The notes: generated from the sequence alone by a model not told the origin. A stretch of 64,000 bases of DNA from Caldilineaceae bacterium (GCA_026989655.1 JALSIX010000027.1:27793-91792); one strand, 5' to 3'; positions 9,224-19,138 are shown, counted from the stretch's first letter. Made by a program: numbers and translations.

Positions 9224-10594
9224 CTACTGCTTCGTGGTCAGCGGCAGGAAGAGCCGGTAGCCCTCCCCTTCCACCTGACAGCCCTGGCCGTTCAGGGCCA
9301 CATCCACTCGATGGGGGGTACGGTCGTTCTGCCAGGCAAAGCCGGCCTCCTGCACACAGGAGCCCACCCGCAGGCGCAGGATCTCCCCAGCCTGGTAGCC
9401 GGGGATGCCGGCCTCCCCGTCCCGGCCGTAGACGGCCATGAGACCGAAGCGTCCATCCTGGTCCACCGCCACACAGCCCACCACCTGCCCGCTGCTGTCC
9501 AGGGCCTCCACCAGGGTGCCGGCCGGAGCAGGGACGCCGTTCTGGCGCACATCCCCGTAGAGCAGGGTCATGGTGGGCGTGGGTGCCACCGCGGGACAGC
9601 CGGCCCGCGGCCGTTGCCGTGGCCGCTCCCGGCTGCCGACCTCGGGAAAGGTCAGGGTGGCCGAACCCGTCATGTGGATCAGAACGGCCTCACCGGGATA
9701 CAGCGTGGTCAAGGTCTGGTAGGAGGCCCCCAGTTGGACATCGTAGGCGCCCCGCAGGCCGATGACCCGATCGTACTTGCCCTGGATGCTGGCCAGGGCC
9801 GCGACCAGGTCCACCGCCCCTTTGCCGCAGTAGGACACCAGGTTCCAGCCAGGCCCCAGGGCCATGGGGCTCGTGGGCCTGCGGGCCGGCCCCAGGGTGA
9901 CCAGCCGCACCGGGGCCCCGGCGGTCAGGCGCAGCCAGGCCCCTGTCCCCCCTTGCAGTGCATCCACGGGGCGGTTGTCCGCGTCCCATACCGCGTTGTA
10001 GCGCCCCTGGATGGTCTGCAGCGCGCTTTCCAGGGGTTGATCCCCCAACTCCGGACAGACGCCCATCAGGTTCCATCCCTGGGCGACCTCCTGGACCTGG
10101 ATCCCCGCCACCTGGCGCTCCACCGGGATGGAGGTCGCGTCCGGCGCGCCCAGGACCACCCGGCTGGGCGTCAGGTAGCCGATGCCCTCGGCCTGGACGA
10201 CCATCTCCGCGGTGGCCAGGACACCGGTACCGCTCGCGCCGGGCTGGTCGCCGGTGGTGTAGGCACCCACGGCCAGGGTCACCCCATTGAACTTCACCTC
10301 TGGCCCCAGGGCGTGGACCTGGCGGCCACTGCTGTCCAGGAAGGAGGAGCCCAGGCTGCCGCTCTGGATGCGCAGGATCGAGCCGGCCGCGTCCAGGTCC
10401 AGGTCGAAGGCGCCCAGGTTGGAGATCTCCTTCACCTGCAGGGCCACCTGGATGGTGTTGCCGTCTCCATCGGTGAGCACCGGGGCCACAGTGGGGGTCC
10501 CCTCCGCGGCCAGGGCGGGGGTGCTCGGCGCCAGCAGCCCCGCGAGAAGGAGGGCCATCCATGTCACATATCGAAGGAAGGGATGTCGGTTCAT
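9224..10594 (-). CDS. secreted cohesin-like protein with two GWNL repeats and a carboxypeptidase-regulatory-like domain
   Basis: 456-residue exported protein with a signal peptide ending near ALAA (about residue 30). The first domain (about 35-165) has the features of a cohesin-like beta-sandwich: a valine-rich start, the strand ISNLGAFDLDL, an SGS...GSSFLDSSGR segment, then GAYTTGDQPGASGTGVLATAEM. Two copies of a roughly 90-residue unit follow, each starting with QGWNLM or PGWNLVSYC and containing an IQGKYD(R/N)V strand. The C-terminus (about 345-440) resembles a carboxypeptidase regulatory/SdrB-like sandwich (DSSGQVVGCVAVDQDGRFG). The start at 10594 has a GAGGCGA site; a longer in-frame start exists at 10669 but would put 25 residues before the signal peptide. 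The next upstream gene on the strand encodes a giant protein with a dockerin-like module, which suggests the two may dock. No catalytic motif is seen. Confidence 0.85.
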   Translation of the reverse strand: MNRHPFLRYVTWMALLLAGLLAPSTPALAAEGTPTVAPVLTDGDGNTIQVALQVKEISNLGAFDLDLDAAGSILRIQSGSLGSSFLDSSGRQVHALGPEVKFNGVTLAVGAYTTGDQPGASGTGVLATAEMVVQAEGIGYLTPSRVVLGAPDATSIPVERQVAGIQVQEVAQGWNLMGVCPELGDQPLESALQTIQGRYNAVWDADNRPVDALQGGTGAWLRLTAGAPVRLVTLGPARRPTSPMALGPGWNLVSYCGKGAVDLVAALASIQGKYDRVIGLRGAYDVQLGASYQTLTTLYPGEAVLIHMTGSATLTFPEVGSRERPRQRPRAGCPAVAPTPTMTLLYGDVRQNGVPAPAGTLVEALDSSGQVVGCVAVDQDGRFGLMAVYGRDGEAGIPGYQAGEILRLRVGSCVQEAGFAWQNDRTPHRVDVALNGQGCQVEGEGYRLFLPLTTKQ

Positions 10595-10696
10595 GGTCGC
10601 CTCGCGTTGGTGATGCTGGGCAATGCGTCCCAGGTACCTCAGGAAGCCTGGGAAGACGCTATGGTCCATCCTGTTCCCACGTCACGGCTCCGGCAC

Positions 10697-10737
10697 CCCG
10701 GGAGGCGGAGCCGCGAGCGGGCCTTCCGCCTCCCGGG
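10697..10737. terminator. stem-loop after the giant surface-protein gene
   Basis: A perfect 13-bp stem (CCCGGGAGGCGGA with TCCGCCTCCCGGG, 15-nt loop) starts 8 bp after the stop codon of the giant minus-strand gene. There is no U tract, but position and strength fit a terminator or 3' stabiliser. Confidence 0.65.
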
Positions 10738-10745
10738 CCACGCAT

Positions 10746-13700
10746 CTACTCCGCATCCGCGTCGAACTTGGCCGCCCACTGTTCCTGGCCGCTGGGCGGT
10801 TGGTCGATGTAGGCCAGTTGGGCAAGCACACCGGCCTGCCAGCAGCCTCCGTCGTTCCACCAGCGCTTGTCCCAGCCCCGCCAGGTCTCCGGCTCGCAGG
10901 CGAAGAGGCCGATGGCCACCCAGAGCTGGCCGGTGAAGGCGGTGCAGTCCTCCTCCGTCTTGCCGCACTGCTGGCCGCCGGTGGCCTTGGCGTTGGGCTG
11001 CACGTTCTCGATGGTCAGGGTCAGCTCGCCCTTGGCGTGGATCAGGCAGAGGGCCGTGCCGGTGACGTTGCCCCGCAGGAAGCCACCCCAGATGGGGCGT
11101 CCGCCCTCCACAGGGGCGAAGTACCAGCCCTGGAGCTCGCCGCCTGCAGAGGCCTTGAGCAGACAGCCACTGTTGTAGATGGGGACGTCGCCGTAGAGGT
11201 AGAGGAAGGCGCCGCCGAAGACCTTCCCTGCAGGCGGCCCGGCGGACGGGCCCTGGTTCAGGCCCACCTTCTTCAACAGGGTGTCGAAGCCCGCTTCCCG
11301 CAGGACCTGGCTCCTGGGATCGATGAGGCCGAAGAGGAGTGCGCCGCCCAGGGTCAGGCCATCCATCGTTCCTTCCCCTTTGATGCCCAGGTAGGCCAGG
11401 GGCTGGAAGTTCACCCGGCCGGCGCCGAACACAGCACCCGTGTTCTGGAGAACGACGCCTTCCACCTCCATGCGGGCGATGATGATGCCGCCTTCCAGGC
11501 GCTCGTACCCGGACTTGGTCCCTATGATGAGGTAGATGTCGGCCTTGATGTCCCTGTCACCGGTGATGGAGGAGCTCACGTTCTTGCCCACCACGATGAT
11601 CTCCCCATCCCGGGTGATCTCCAGGGTGAGCCAGTCCGCGTGGAACAGGGGGCGTCGGTCCGTGGGGGAGGCCTTGATGTCCACCAGGGTGCCGAACTTG
11701 ATGTTCACCAGGCGGAAGTCGCCGCCCGCGATCTCGAAGATCACCTGCCCCATGCCTGTGGCCAGGGTGGCGTTGGCCACCTTCAGGATCTGGCCCGACT
11801 GGATGCCGGTGATGCCGTAGGCCTCCTTGCCCTTCAGGGCTCGGATCTTGGGCTCGATGATCTGGAAGGTCTGGGTGTAGGCGCCGGTCTTCCAGTCGCC
11901 CCACACGGACTTGGCCAGGTCCAGGGGGTCATCCTGGTCCCCAGGCTTGATCCCGTAGCCGAACTTCTCCATCCAGGCCTTCGCGTCCTTCTCCACATCG
12001 TCCCACTTCTGGTAGGGCGCGATGCCCACGTTGTTCTTGCCCGGCCGGTTCATGGCCAGGGCCCGGATGCCGGCCTGGCTGGCCGCGTAGCCCGCGAAGA
12101 GGCCGAAGTCCATCTGGAAGCCCTGGGTGTCGGTGAAGTTCACCGTCACCACCACCCCCAGATCGGTCTTCAGGACCTCGCCGCCGGGCAGCAGGGAGAC
12201 GTCTGGCTTGATGCCCACCAGCGCGCCGCCGTAGTCGTTGACCATCAGCTTGAAGGGCAGGTACTCGTCCAGGTATTTGTTGGCGATGGGATAGGCCCAG
12301 CGCAGGTTGGGTTTGCTGGCCGGGGCCTGGCTCTTCCGGTTCCCCTGGACATTGGTCACCAGGGGCCACTTGCCCTTGGGCGTGTCGTCCTTGCTCTGCA
12401 TGGTGAAGGAGCCCGTGGCCCCGATCTCGCCGAAGTGGACCACCGCGCCGTTGCCGTCCACCAGGATGAAGCCACAGCCCTGGCCCTTGCCACCGTTGCG
12501 GTCCGCGCACCGCTTCAGGGACTGGCCAGTGACCTTCCCCTGGCTGTCCAGCAGGTTGGGCGGCAGCTCGCCCATCAGCTCGCTGGGCTGGACGCCGGCC
12601 GGGTCGGGCAGGCTGGACTCGTCCATCATGGCGCTGTAGAAGCGGCTGAGTTTCACGTCGGTCAGGGCGTAGGGCACGCCGCTCACCCGGAAGTAGTCGG
12701 GTAGGTCCTGGTTGCCGTTGTTCCCCTGAGGATAGAGGCGGACGTCCCCGTAGTCGCCGTTGGGGAACCAGTCGTGGGCCATGGGGATCTCCGCATCCAC
12801 GCCCACCTGGCTGCTCTGGGTAGTGGTCTTGCCCAGGCCCGCGACCACGCCCGTGCCCCGCAGCACCAGGATGGCGCCGGGCAGCACCTGGTTGCCGTCG
12901 TTCTTGCCCGTGTTCTGCTGGTATTTGGCCTGGTAGTCCACCACGTGATCGTTGCGGCCGCTGCCCTTGCCGCCGATCTGGACGAAGCGGGCCGTGCGCG
13001 GGGTCTGGCTGAAGTTCCAGAACTTGTGGACGTAGGGCTTCACCTGCTCCACCTGGCCCTCCACGGGGCAGCCCCGCTCGTCGAAGCCGTCGGGCCCGAA
13101 GCGCAGGGGGATCACCACGTCGCTGGGGTAGGGCAGGCGCAGGTCCAGCCGAGCCTGGCCATCCACCACCGCGTTGTCCACGAAGAGGAGGTCGTACTCC
13201 TTGATGGTGACCAGATAGCCCCACTTGTTGCGGATCTCCCCGAAGCTCTGGGCGTTGATGCGGAAGTTGCCGCTCACCCCGCCCCGGCGCACGTAGAGAT
13301 CCAGGTCCACGTCCTTGAACATGGCCGGGTCGAAGCAGTCACAAGCAGCCCAGGCTCCCAGGCCGATGATGTTCAGCCCGGGGTCCAGCTTGGCGCTGGG
13401 CGCGTAGACGGTGTCCAGCTTGCGCCAGGCGTTCTCCGCGGGGGCGGGATCGCTGGGGGACACCCGGTTCCAGTTGATGGCCGCGCCGTTCTCCGGGAAG
13501 CTGGCCGCGGCCCCGTAGAGCTCCATGGTGATCCCGGGCCCGCTGGTGTAGACCGTGTAGGCCCCGGTCCAGGTGATCTCCGTGGGGTTCACGCTCACCG
13601 ATTCCCGCAGCAGGCCCCCGTCCTGGAGGGTGAACCGACCGCTGGGCGGGGTGATGCTGAGCTGGATGAGGCCACCCAGAGGCGTGCGCGTCCCCACCCG

Positions 13701-16700
13701 CAGGAGCTTGTCCTTCTGGGAGATGAAGCTGATGTCCGTGCCCTGGCTGTAGTAGTCCAGGCGAGCAGTGGCGTTGTTCAGGGCGCCGCTGACGATCTGG
13801 CTGGCGTCGATGGTCACCTGCGCGCCGCCCTGGGCCGTGATCTCCACGCCCCCGGGCAGGCTGGTGACGTAGGTGAAGGGATTGGGGTTGTTGAAGCTCC
13901 CCTGGAGCCCCTGGTTGTTCACCAGCACATTGGTCCCGGTGTAGCCCGTGTTGGTCGTGCCCCCAGGTCGGAGGAAGCCCAGGTTGTTGTCCGGCCAGGG
14001 CAGGCCGCCACCGGCTGGCGGCGCGTAGCCCAGGCGGTCCTGGACCGTCACCGTCCCCATGAGGTTCAGGGCCGTGGGGTGCAGCTCCCAGGTGTTGGTG
14101 TGCAGGGACCAGGGCAGGTTCTCGTCCACCAGGTAGAGACCGTCCACGGTGGTGTCCACCACCAGGGGCTGGAAGAGGTAGTCGGGGAAGACGTTCTCCA
14201 CCACGGCCCGCACCTGGTTGCTCCGCTCCACCGCGGTGGGGTCCACCACCTTCACGTTGTCTGGGAACTGGAAGCGCATCTGGCCCCGGGCCACGCCGGG
14301 CTGGAACTCCATCTTCTCCACCCAGGTGACCAGCCGGCCGGCGCTCACGCCCTTGTTGATGTCCACCACGATGCGGCCGCCAACGAAGTCGCCTGTGTCC
14401 GGGTCCACGTAGATGTCGTAGAAGTTGGCCGGGAACGGGTCCCCGTCCCCATCGATGAGCTTGCCCTCGCCGAAGAGGGGCGCCTCCGGACCCAGGTCCA
14501 GGCCGTTGCAGTTACCATTGTAGTCGTAGAAGTTGTCCACGACGAGAGTCCAGCCGTTGGCCAGGAGGATGGTGTCTCCGGGCACGTTCCACCAGCCTTC
14601 GCCGCCGGGGCCGTAGTAGGAGGGCGCACGGATCTCGTAGCCGGTGCTGCAGGGCAGGGTCGGCCCGGGGGAGAGAGGGGTGTTCAACTCGATGACCGCG
14701 CCCGCGGTCAGCGGCTGCAGCCGGATGGCGCCCCAGTAGCCCAGGACCTCCAGGGAGCTGGGGCTGAAGGCCAGCACCGTGTAGTCGTAGGCGTCGGTGA
14801 TGTCCAGATCCGCGGTGTCGGTGATGACCAGGGCCGACTGCGGGTTGGGGCCGCTCGGCGGGTAGAAGGTGCGGTTGCTGCTCACGTCCACCACCGGGGT
14901 GACCTGGATCCAGTTGCCCGCAGTGGTCTTGCGGAAGAGGGCCACGTAGGGGGTGGGCAGGTTGTTGTCCGCCGGCGCGGGGATGAGGACCCGTGCGGTG
15001 GGCTGGGAGGCCCCCAGAACCCACTCCACGGCCAGGGGCTGGCCCAGGCGGGCCATGTGTCGGTTCGTGTCCAGGAAGTTGTTCACGTTGCGCACCCAGC
15101 GCACGGTGGCCGGGCTCTGGCCCTGGTCGTTGCGCTCCGTGGCCTCCACCTTCACCGTCTCGCCGGGCTCACCGCGCACGGTCACCTTGCCGCTGGGGGG
15201 CACGGTCTGCACGTCCGTGCGCAGGCCGTTCTGGTCCGGGCGCAGGGTGGTCACCTTGCGGTCGGCCACACCCGTGGGCGGCAGGGTGTAGGTCAGAGGC
15301 ACCTGGTAGGTCAGGGTGTCCGGATCCCACTGGGCCGGGCCCTTGTCCACCTCCGGTGCGTCCGGCCGGTTCGGTCCGCACAGTCGAGCCTTGAAGGTGG
15401 CCGGATCGCTCACGTTGCCGTAGCCGTCCAGGGCCTCCACCTTGTAGTAGACCCAGGTGTCCACCGGGGGCTGATAGGCCTCGGTGAAGGTGGCCTGGCC
15501 GTTCTCCACCTTGATGCGCTGGATGAGCTGCACCCCCGGCGCGTTCAGGTTCGTGATGGGGTCAAAGGAGCGGTAGACGATGAGCTGACGGACCTGGGAG
15601 GCCAGCCCGGTGAAGTTCACGCTCAGGCCGCCCGGCACACACTGGTTCACGTCCGCCACACTGGGCGCGGGCGGCTTCTGCCGGGGGTAGAGGCCACCCT
15701 TGGCCGGCGCGCTGGGCGCGGACCAGTTCCCGGCCGCGTCCCGCACCTGGACCCGGAACCAGTAGAGGCCCTGCTTGGGGGGCGTGTACTGGTAGGTCAT
15801 GATGACCGTGTTCGCCTGGGTCAGGCCGTTGGGGGTGATGTCCACCCAGGCGGTGATGGGCAGGCTGGCCAGCACACTGGGCTCGGTCAGGGAGACCGGG
15901 TCCGGGCTGCGCAGGACGTAGAACTTCAGCGGGGTGCTCTGGTCCGTGGCCGTGTAGGTCCAGGTCAGGGTAAGCTTGGTGTGTTGCTCGTCCGCCTGGA
16001 CCTGGAGATCGGCCACCGGGGCCGGCGGCCGCAGATCCCGCACCCGGATGTCCGCGGGCTGGCTACAGGGTCCCTCGTTGCCCAACAGGTCCACCGGGCA
16101 GACCTTGTACTGCCAGACCGTGAAGACCTGGTCGGGTCGGACCCGGGTGGAGATGTCGAAGACGTCCACCAGCCGGTCCGCGTAGAAGAACTGCCCCTGG
16201 GTGACGGGGTCCACGGACTTGCCGGGCTGGATCAGGCGGTAGCCCGCGTTGGGGTTGCCGGCCACCTTCAGCGGATTGACGATCTGCCACTGGTTGCCCG
16301 TGGCCGGGCCCTTGCGGTAGATCTTGTAGCCGGCCACGTTGGGGTTCACCGGCAGGGTCATCACCGGCCCGACGCCGCTGAACTGGAAGGGGTCCTGGAG
16401 CTGGTTGCTCTTCTGGGTGGTATCCGAGGGGATGTCCCACAGGAGGAAGGCCGTGCCGTGGGCCTGACGGTAGACCTGGGCCCCGTCCCAGTCGTAGCGT
16501 TCTGTGCCCGTGATGGGGCGGGTGGTGGGCGAGATGCCCAGATCGCTGGGCCCCTGGTAGACGGTGCCCTCCCGCAGGTTGGTGGGCGCGGCCAGGGCAG
16601 CCAGGGAGCTGATGGCCACCGGGCCGTAGATGGGCGCGTTGGGATCGCCCTTCACCTGCACGTAGTAGGTCACCATCTCGGTGGCCGGGACATTGGCGTC

Positions 16701-18758
16701 CACGAAGCCCAGCCCCACCGCCTGGGCGATCTCCGGGTAGGCATCGGCCAGCAGGGAAACCCGGGCCCTGTTCTGGGGGTTCTTGAGGAAGGCCAGCAGG
16801 GCCCCGTCGTCGGCCAGGTTCAGGTCGGCCAGCTCCACGTTGCGCACCAGGTCCCGGATGTCTGGGAGCACCTGGGCCTGGAAAGCGGCCAGATCCGGCG
16901 CGGCCTTGGCCTCGCCGACCACGGTGAAGCTGCCCGTATCGCCCGTCTTCCGCAGGATCTGGAAGACGGTGTTGACGTCGCTCTTGCCCGGCACCCAGCG
17001 CCAGTGGAGGTAGATGCGCCGGCCCCGGGCCCCGTTGTCCTGGGCCCAGGCCAGATCCAGGCCATCGCACCGGGCCCGCCAACCCTGGGCCAAAGTGTTC
17101 AGGTCCTCCAGCTCCACCACGCCGTCGCGGTCCAGGTCCTGCTCCGGGAAGAGAGGCGACTGGCCCAGACGGCCTGCAGCGGCCTGTATGTCCAGCACAT
17201 CCAGCACGCCATTGGTGCCCGGCGCGTCCAGGCTGCGGATGCGGTCCGCGGTGCAGGGGGAGACCGGCGGTGTGCCGGGCAGGGGATCGTCGTCCCGGAT
17301 GATCACCCGAGCCGTGGCCGGTTCGCCCAGCCGGGCGCCCTGGGGCCCAAAGAGGCTCAGGTTGAAGGCCTCATCCTCGTTCTCCGCATCGCTGTCGTCC
17401 AGGATGGTCACCTGGATGGACTTGCGGCTCTCTCCGGGGTTGAAGGTCAGGGTGGTGGAGATGGGGGTGAAGTCCTGGTTGGCCTTGGCCGAACCCTCGG
17501 TGGTGGCCACCTGGACCGTCACCGGGCCTCCACCGCTGGGCCGATCCACCAGCTCCACGTCCAGGCTCACGGCGCCCACGCTCTCCCCCACCCGGACGGT
17601 GTCCGTGAGGATCCGCAGGACGGGCCTGTAGAGGGTGGCGTTCGCATGGATCACGGCGATGCCGGACTCCACCTGGCTGTTGCCGAGCACCCCATTGGCC
17701 GGCGACAGCAGCAGGTAGCCTGCAGGAGGCTGGAAGCGGATCTGGTAGGTGCCGGGCGCGAGGGTGGGGAAGCCATAGCGCCCCTCGACATCGGTCTGGG
17801 TGGTGTCCAGGACCGTGCTGCCGCTGCTGTCCAGGAGCTGGACCGTGACGGAGACGACACTGGGTTCGTCAGGATCCCAGGTGTTGTCCTTGTTCAGGTC
17901 CTCCCACACGAGCCCGGAGATGGAGCCGGGCTCGTAGAGGCCCGCGTCCACAGCCACCAGGTTCTGGCCCGAAGCGAGGGTGAAGGGGGCCGTCAGACCG
18001 GAGGCCGGCTCCACATCGCTGTCCTTGGCGTCGTTCCCCCCTTGGTCCTTGGGGCTGAACTGCTCCCCAGCCGGGGGGACGACCCGCACCTGGTAGGTGT
18101 CGGGCCGAAGGTTGCTGAAGTAGTAGTTTCCGTCCTCGACGCTGTCCGTGCGGGTCTCCGCGATGAAGCCCCGGGTGGTGGAGAAGAGGCGCACCACCAC
18201 CTCGCCCAGGCCCGGTTCGCCGCTCTCCTGGATGCCGTTGCCGTTCTCGTCCCGCCAGACCCGGCCGCTGACCCCGGCCGGCAGGGCCACGGCCACACTC
18301 ACCTGGGCGTCCGCCTGCACGGTCTGCTCGTCCACCGTATCGCCGGTGACCTGCACCCACTGCTGGAAATCACCCGAGGGGGCCGTGACCGTGCAGGTAT
18401 AGCTCTTGACCGCCTCCGGGGCCAGTTCGTTCAAGGTCCGGTTGCAGTCCGGGCTGGGTGTGTTGGTGGCCCCGACCTGCTGCCAACTGGCGACGGTCAG
18501 GTTCAGGGCCTTGCTCGAGCCGGTGTTGCGGACCGTGATGGTGAAGGTCACGGGTTGGCCGGACAACACCGGGATCCCCCCTGTCTGGGCCACGATGTCC
18601 ACCAGAATCCCGGAATACGGGGCCTGGGCCCGGGCCGGGGAGCCACCGACGCCGGCCAGGATCCCCGCCAGGGCCAACAGAAGCCCAACGGCCCAGGCGC
18701 TGAGGGGAAGCCATCGGTAGGGTCGAACGCGGTGCACAGGAAACGGCATGGGGGACAT
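10746..18758 (-). CDS. giant secreted multidomain surface protein (DUF11, SdrD-B x2, Calx-beta, dockerin-like, Fn3-like)
   Basis: 2670 residues, start set at the ATG at 18758 because AAGGAG precedes it by 9 bp; a signal peptide ends after ARAQA (about residue 45). Visible modules in order: a DUF11-type domain (about 55-145, GQPVTFTITVRNTG); two SdrD-B/collagen-binding-B-like domains (about 160-232 and 280-355, each with GxVWxDxNxxxxxDxxEP and a Y-x-V/I-R stretch before PPAG); a Calx-beta domain (about 388-493, ending RDDDP); a dockerin-like module (about 513-564) with one good Ca loop DLDRDGVVELED and one degenerate loop; Fn3-like modules (about 910-1250); then a long beta-rich C-terminal half that I do not recognise. 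No LPxTG or C-terminal membrane anchor is seen. It could be a cell-surface scaffold, adhesin or sheath protein. The coding frame is intact throughout. Confidence 0.88.
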   Translation of the reverse strand: MSPMPFPVHRVRPYRWLPLSAWAVGLLLALAGILAGVGGSPARAQAPYSGILVDIVAQTGGIPVLSGQPVTFTITVRNTGSSKALNLTVASWQQVGATNTPSPDCNRTLNELAPEAVKSYTCTVTAPSGDFQQWVQVTGDTVDEQTVQADAQVSVAVALPAGVSGRVWRDENGNGIQESGEPGLGEVVVRLFSTTRGFIAETRTDSVEDGNYYFSNLRPDTYQVRVVPPAGEQFSPKDQGGNDAKDSDVEPASGLTAPFTLASGQNLVAVDAGLYEPGSISGLVWEDLNKDNTWDPDEPSVVSVTVQLLDSSGSTVLDTTQTDVEGRYGFPTLAPGTYQIRFQPPAGYLLLSPANGVLGNSQVESGIAVIHANATLYRPVLRILTDTVRVGESVGAVSLDVELVDRPSGGGPVTVQVATTEGSAKANQDFTPISTTLTFNPGESRKSIQVTILDDSDAENEDEAFNLSLFGPQGARLGEPATARVIIRDDDPLPGTPPVSPCTADRIRSLDAPGTNGVLDVLDIQAAAGRLGQSPLFPEQDLDRDGVVELEDLNTLAQGWRARCDGLDLAWAQDNGARGRRIYLHWRWVPGKSDVNTVFQILRKTGDTGSFTVVGEAKAAPDLAAFQAQVLPDIRDLVRNVELADLNLADDGALLAFLKNPQNRARVSLLADAYPEIAQAVGLGFVDANVPATEMVTYYVQVKGDPNAPIYGPVAISSLAALAAPTNLREGTVYQGPSDLGISPTTRPITGTERYDWDGAQVYRQAHGTAFLLWDIPSDTTQKSNQLQDPFQFSGVGPVMTLPVNPNVAGYKIYRKGPATGNQWQIVNPLKVAGNPNAGYRLIQPGKSVDPVTQGQFFYADRLVDVFDISTRVRPDQVFTVWQYKVCPVDLLGNEGPCSQPADIRVRDLRPPAPVADLQVQADEQHTKLTLTWTYTATDQSTPLKFYVLRSPDPVSLTEPSVLASLPITAWVDITPNGLTQANTVIMTYQYTPPKQGLYWFRVQVRDAAGNWSAPSAPAKGGLYPRQKPPAPSVADVNQCVPGGLSVNFTGLASQVRQLIVYRSFDPITNLNAPGVQLIQRIKVENGQATFTEAYQPPVDTWVYYKVEALDGYGNVSDPATFKARLCGPNRPDAPEVDKGPAQWDPDTLTYQVPLTYTLPPTGVADRKVTTLRPDQNGLRTDVQTVPPSGKVTVRGEPGETVKVEATERNDQGQSPATVRWVRNVNNFLDTNRHMARLGQPLAVEWVLGASQPTARVLIPAPADNNLPTPYVALFRKTTAGNWIQVTPVVDVSSNRTFYPPSGPNPQSALVITDTADLDITDAYDYTVLAFSPSSLEVLGYWGAIRLQPLTAGAVIELNTPLSPGPTLPCSTGYEIRAPSYYGPGGEGWWNVPGDTILLANGWTLVVDNFYDYNGNCNGLDLGPEAPLFGEGKLIDGDGDPFPANFYDIYVDPDTGDFVGGRIVVDINKGVSAGRLVTWVEKMEFQPGVARGQMRFQFPDNVKVVDPTAVERSNQVRAVVENVFPDYLFQPLVVDTTVDGLYLVDENLPWSLHTNTWELHPTALNLMGTVTVQDRLGYAPPAGGGLPWPDNNLGFLRPGGTTNTGYTGTNVLVNNQGLQGSFNNPNPFTYVTSLPGGVEITAQGGAQVTIDASQIVSGALNNATARLDYYSQGTDISFISQKDKLLRVGTRTPLGGLIQLSITPPSGRFTLQDGGLLRESVSVNPTEITWTGAYTVYTSGPGITMELYGAAASFPENGAAINWNRVSPSDPAPAENAWRKLDTVYAPSAKLDPGLNIIGLGAWAACDCFDPAMFKDVDLDLYVRRGGVSGNFRINAQSFGEIRNKWGYLVTIKEYDLLFVDNAVVDGQARLDLRLPYPSDVVIPLRFGPDGFDERGCPVEGQVEQVKPYVHKFWNFSQTPRTARFVQIGGKGSGRNDHVVDYQAKYQQNTGKNDGNQVLPGAILVLRGTGVVAGLGKTTTQSSQVGVDAEIPMAHDWFPNGDYGDVRLYPQGNNGNQDLPDYFRVSGVPYALTDVKLSRFYSAMMDESSLPDPAGVQPSELMGELPPNLLDSQGKVTGQSLKRCADRNGGKGQGCGFILVDGNGAVVHFGEIGATGSFTMQSKDDTPKGKWPLVTNVQGNRKSQAPASKPNLRWAYPIANKYLDEYLPFKLMVNDYGGALVGIKPDVSLLPGGEVLKTDLGVVVTVNFTDTQGFQMDFGLFAGYAASQAGIRALAMNRPGKNNVGIAPYQKWDDVEKDAKAWMEKFGYGIKPGDQDDPLDLAKSVWGDWKTGAYTQTFQIIEPKIRALKGKEAYGITGIQSGQILKVANATLATGMGQVIFEIAGGDFRLVNIKFGTLVDIKASPTDRRPLFHADWLTLEITRDGEIIVVGKNVSSSITGDRDIKADIYLIIGTKSGYERLEGGIIIARMEVEGVVLQNTGAVFGAGRVNFQPLAYLGIKGEGTMDGLTLGGALLFGLIDPRSQVLREAGFDTLLKKVGLNQGPSAGPPAGKVFGGAFLYLYGDVPIYNSGCLLKASAGGELQGWYFAPVEGGRPIWGGFLRGNVTGTALCLIHAKGELTLTIENVQPNAKATGGQQCGKTEEDCTAFTGQLWVAIGLFACEPETWRGWDKRWWNDGGCWQAGVLAQLAYIDQPPSGQEQWAAKFDADAE

Positions 18759-18870
18759 GGACGTACACTCCTTGTGTGCTGAGGGGTTCCAGCAACGTTC
18801 CAGCACTCTCCGTCGAGTATCGGCAAACTGGGCCATCAAGGCCATCGCCCCATGGTCCTCAGAGAGGACC

Positions 18871-19077
18871 TCACTGAAGGCCGTCGGGCGCCTGGGGTCC
18901 CAGGCCATACCGTTGCAGATATCGCCTCAACAGGGCCACCAGGCTGTCGAAGTCCTCGAAGTAGTCGACGGTCTGGGTGGTCACCTCCGTCACCTGGCCT
19001 CTCCACCCGGAGGAGCTGCCAGGTTCCTGCCAGATACGCACAATGAGCGATCCCCGCCCGGTGGAGTCTGGAACCAT
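18871..19077 (-). CDS. 68-residue conserved small protein (SLIVRIW type)
   Basis: Short protein of a family I recognise from Chloroflexota genomes but cannot name: a RGSLIVRIWQEP start, a GWRGQVTEV strand, then YFEDFDSLVALLRRYLQ, an amphipathic helix. The predicted fold would be a small alpha/beta domain. I chose the ATG at 19077, which has GGGAGG 4 bp upstream; a longer frame to 19140 would add 21 poorly conserved residues. It lies 112 bp upstream of the giant surface-protein gene on the same strand, so the two may share a transcript. Its own upstream region carries the operator described at 19139-19170. Function is unknown. Confidence 0.7.
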   Translation of the reverse strand: MVPDSTGRGSLIVRIWQEPGSSSGWRGQVTEVTTQTVDYFEDFDSLVALLRRYLQRYGLGPQAPDGLQ

Positions 19078-19138
19078 GATGCCTCCCGAGAAATCTGGGT
19101 GGGCCGGTGCCCTGGTTCGAACATCTCTCCTGCCCCCC

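Noticed and set aside
12774..18782. A 2002-codon open frame on the plus strand opposite the giant surface-protein gene
   Set aside because: Its product is a His/Val/Gly-rich sequence with no domain; it is the codon-biased antisense shadow of the minus-strand gene, which has recognisable modules and a signal peptide.
18759..18908. Upstream extension of the giant protein to 18908
   Set aside because: The added 50 residues precede a clear signal peptide and would overlap the 68-residue gene; AAGGAG supports the start at 18758.
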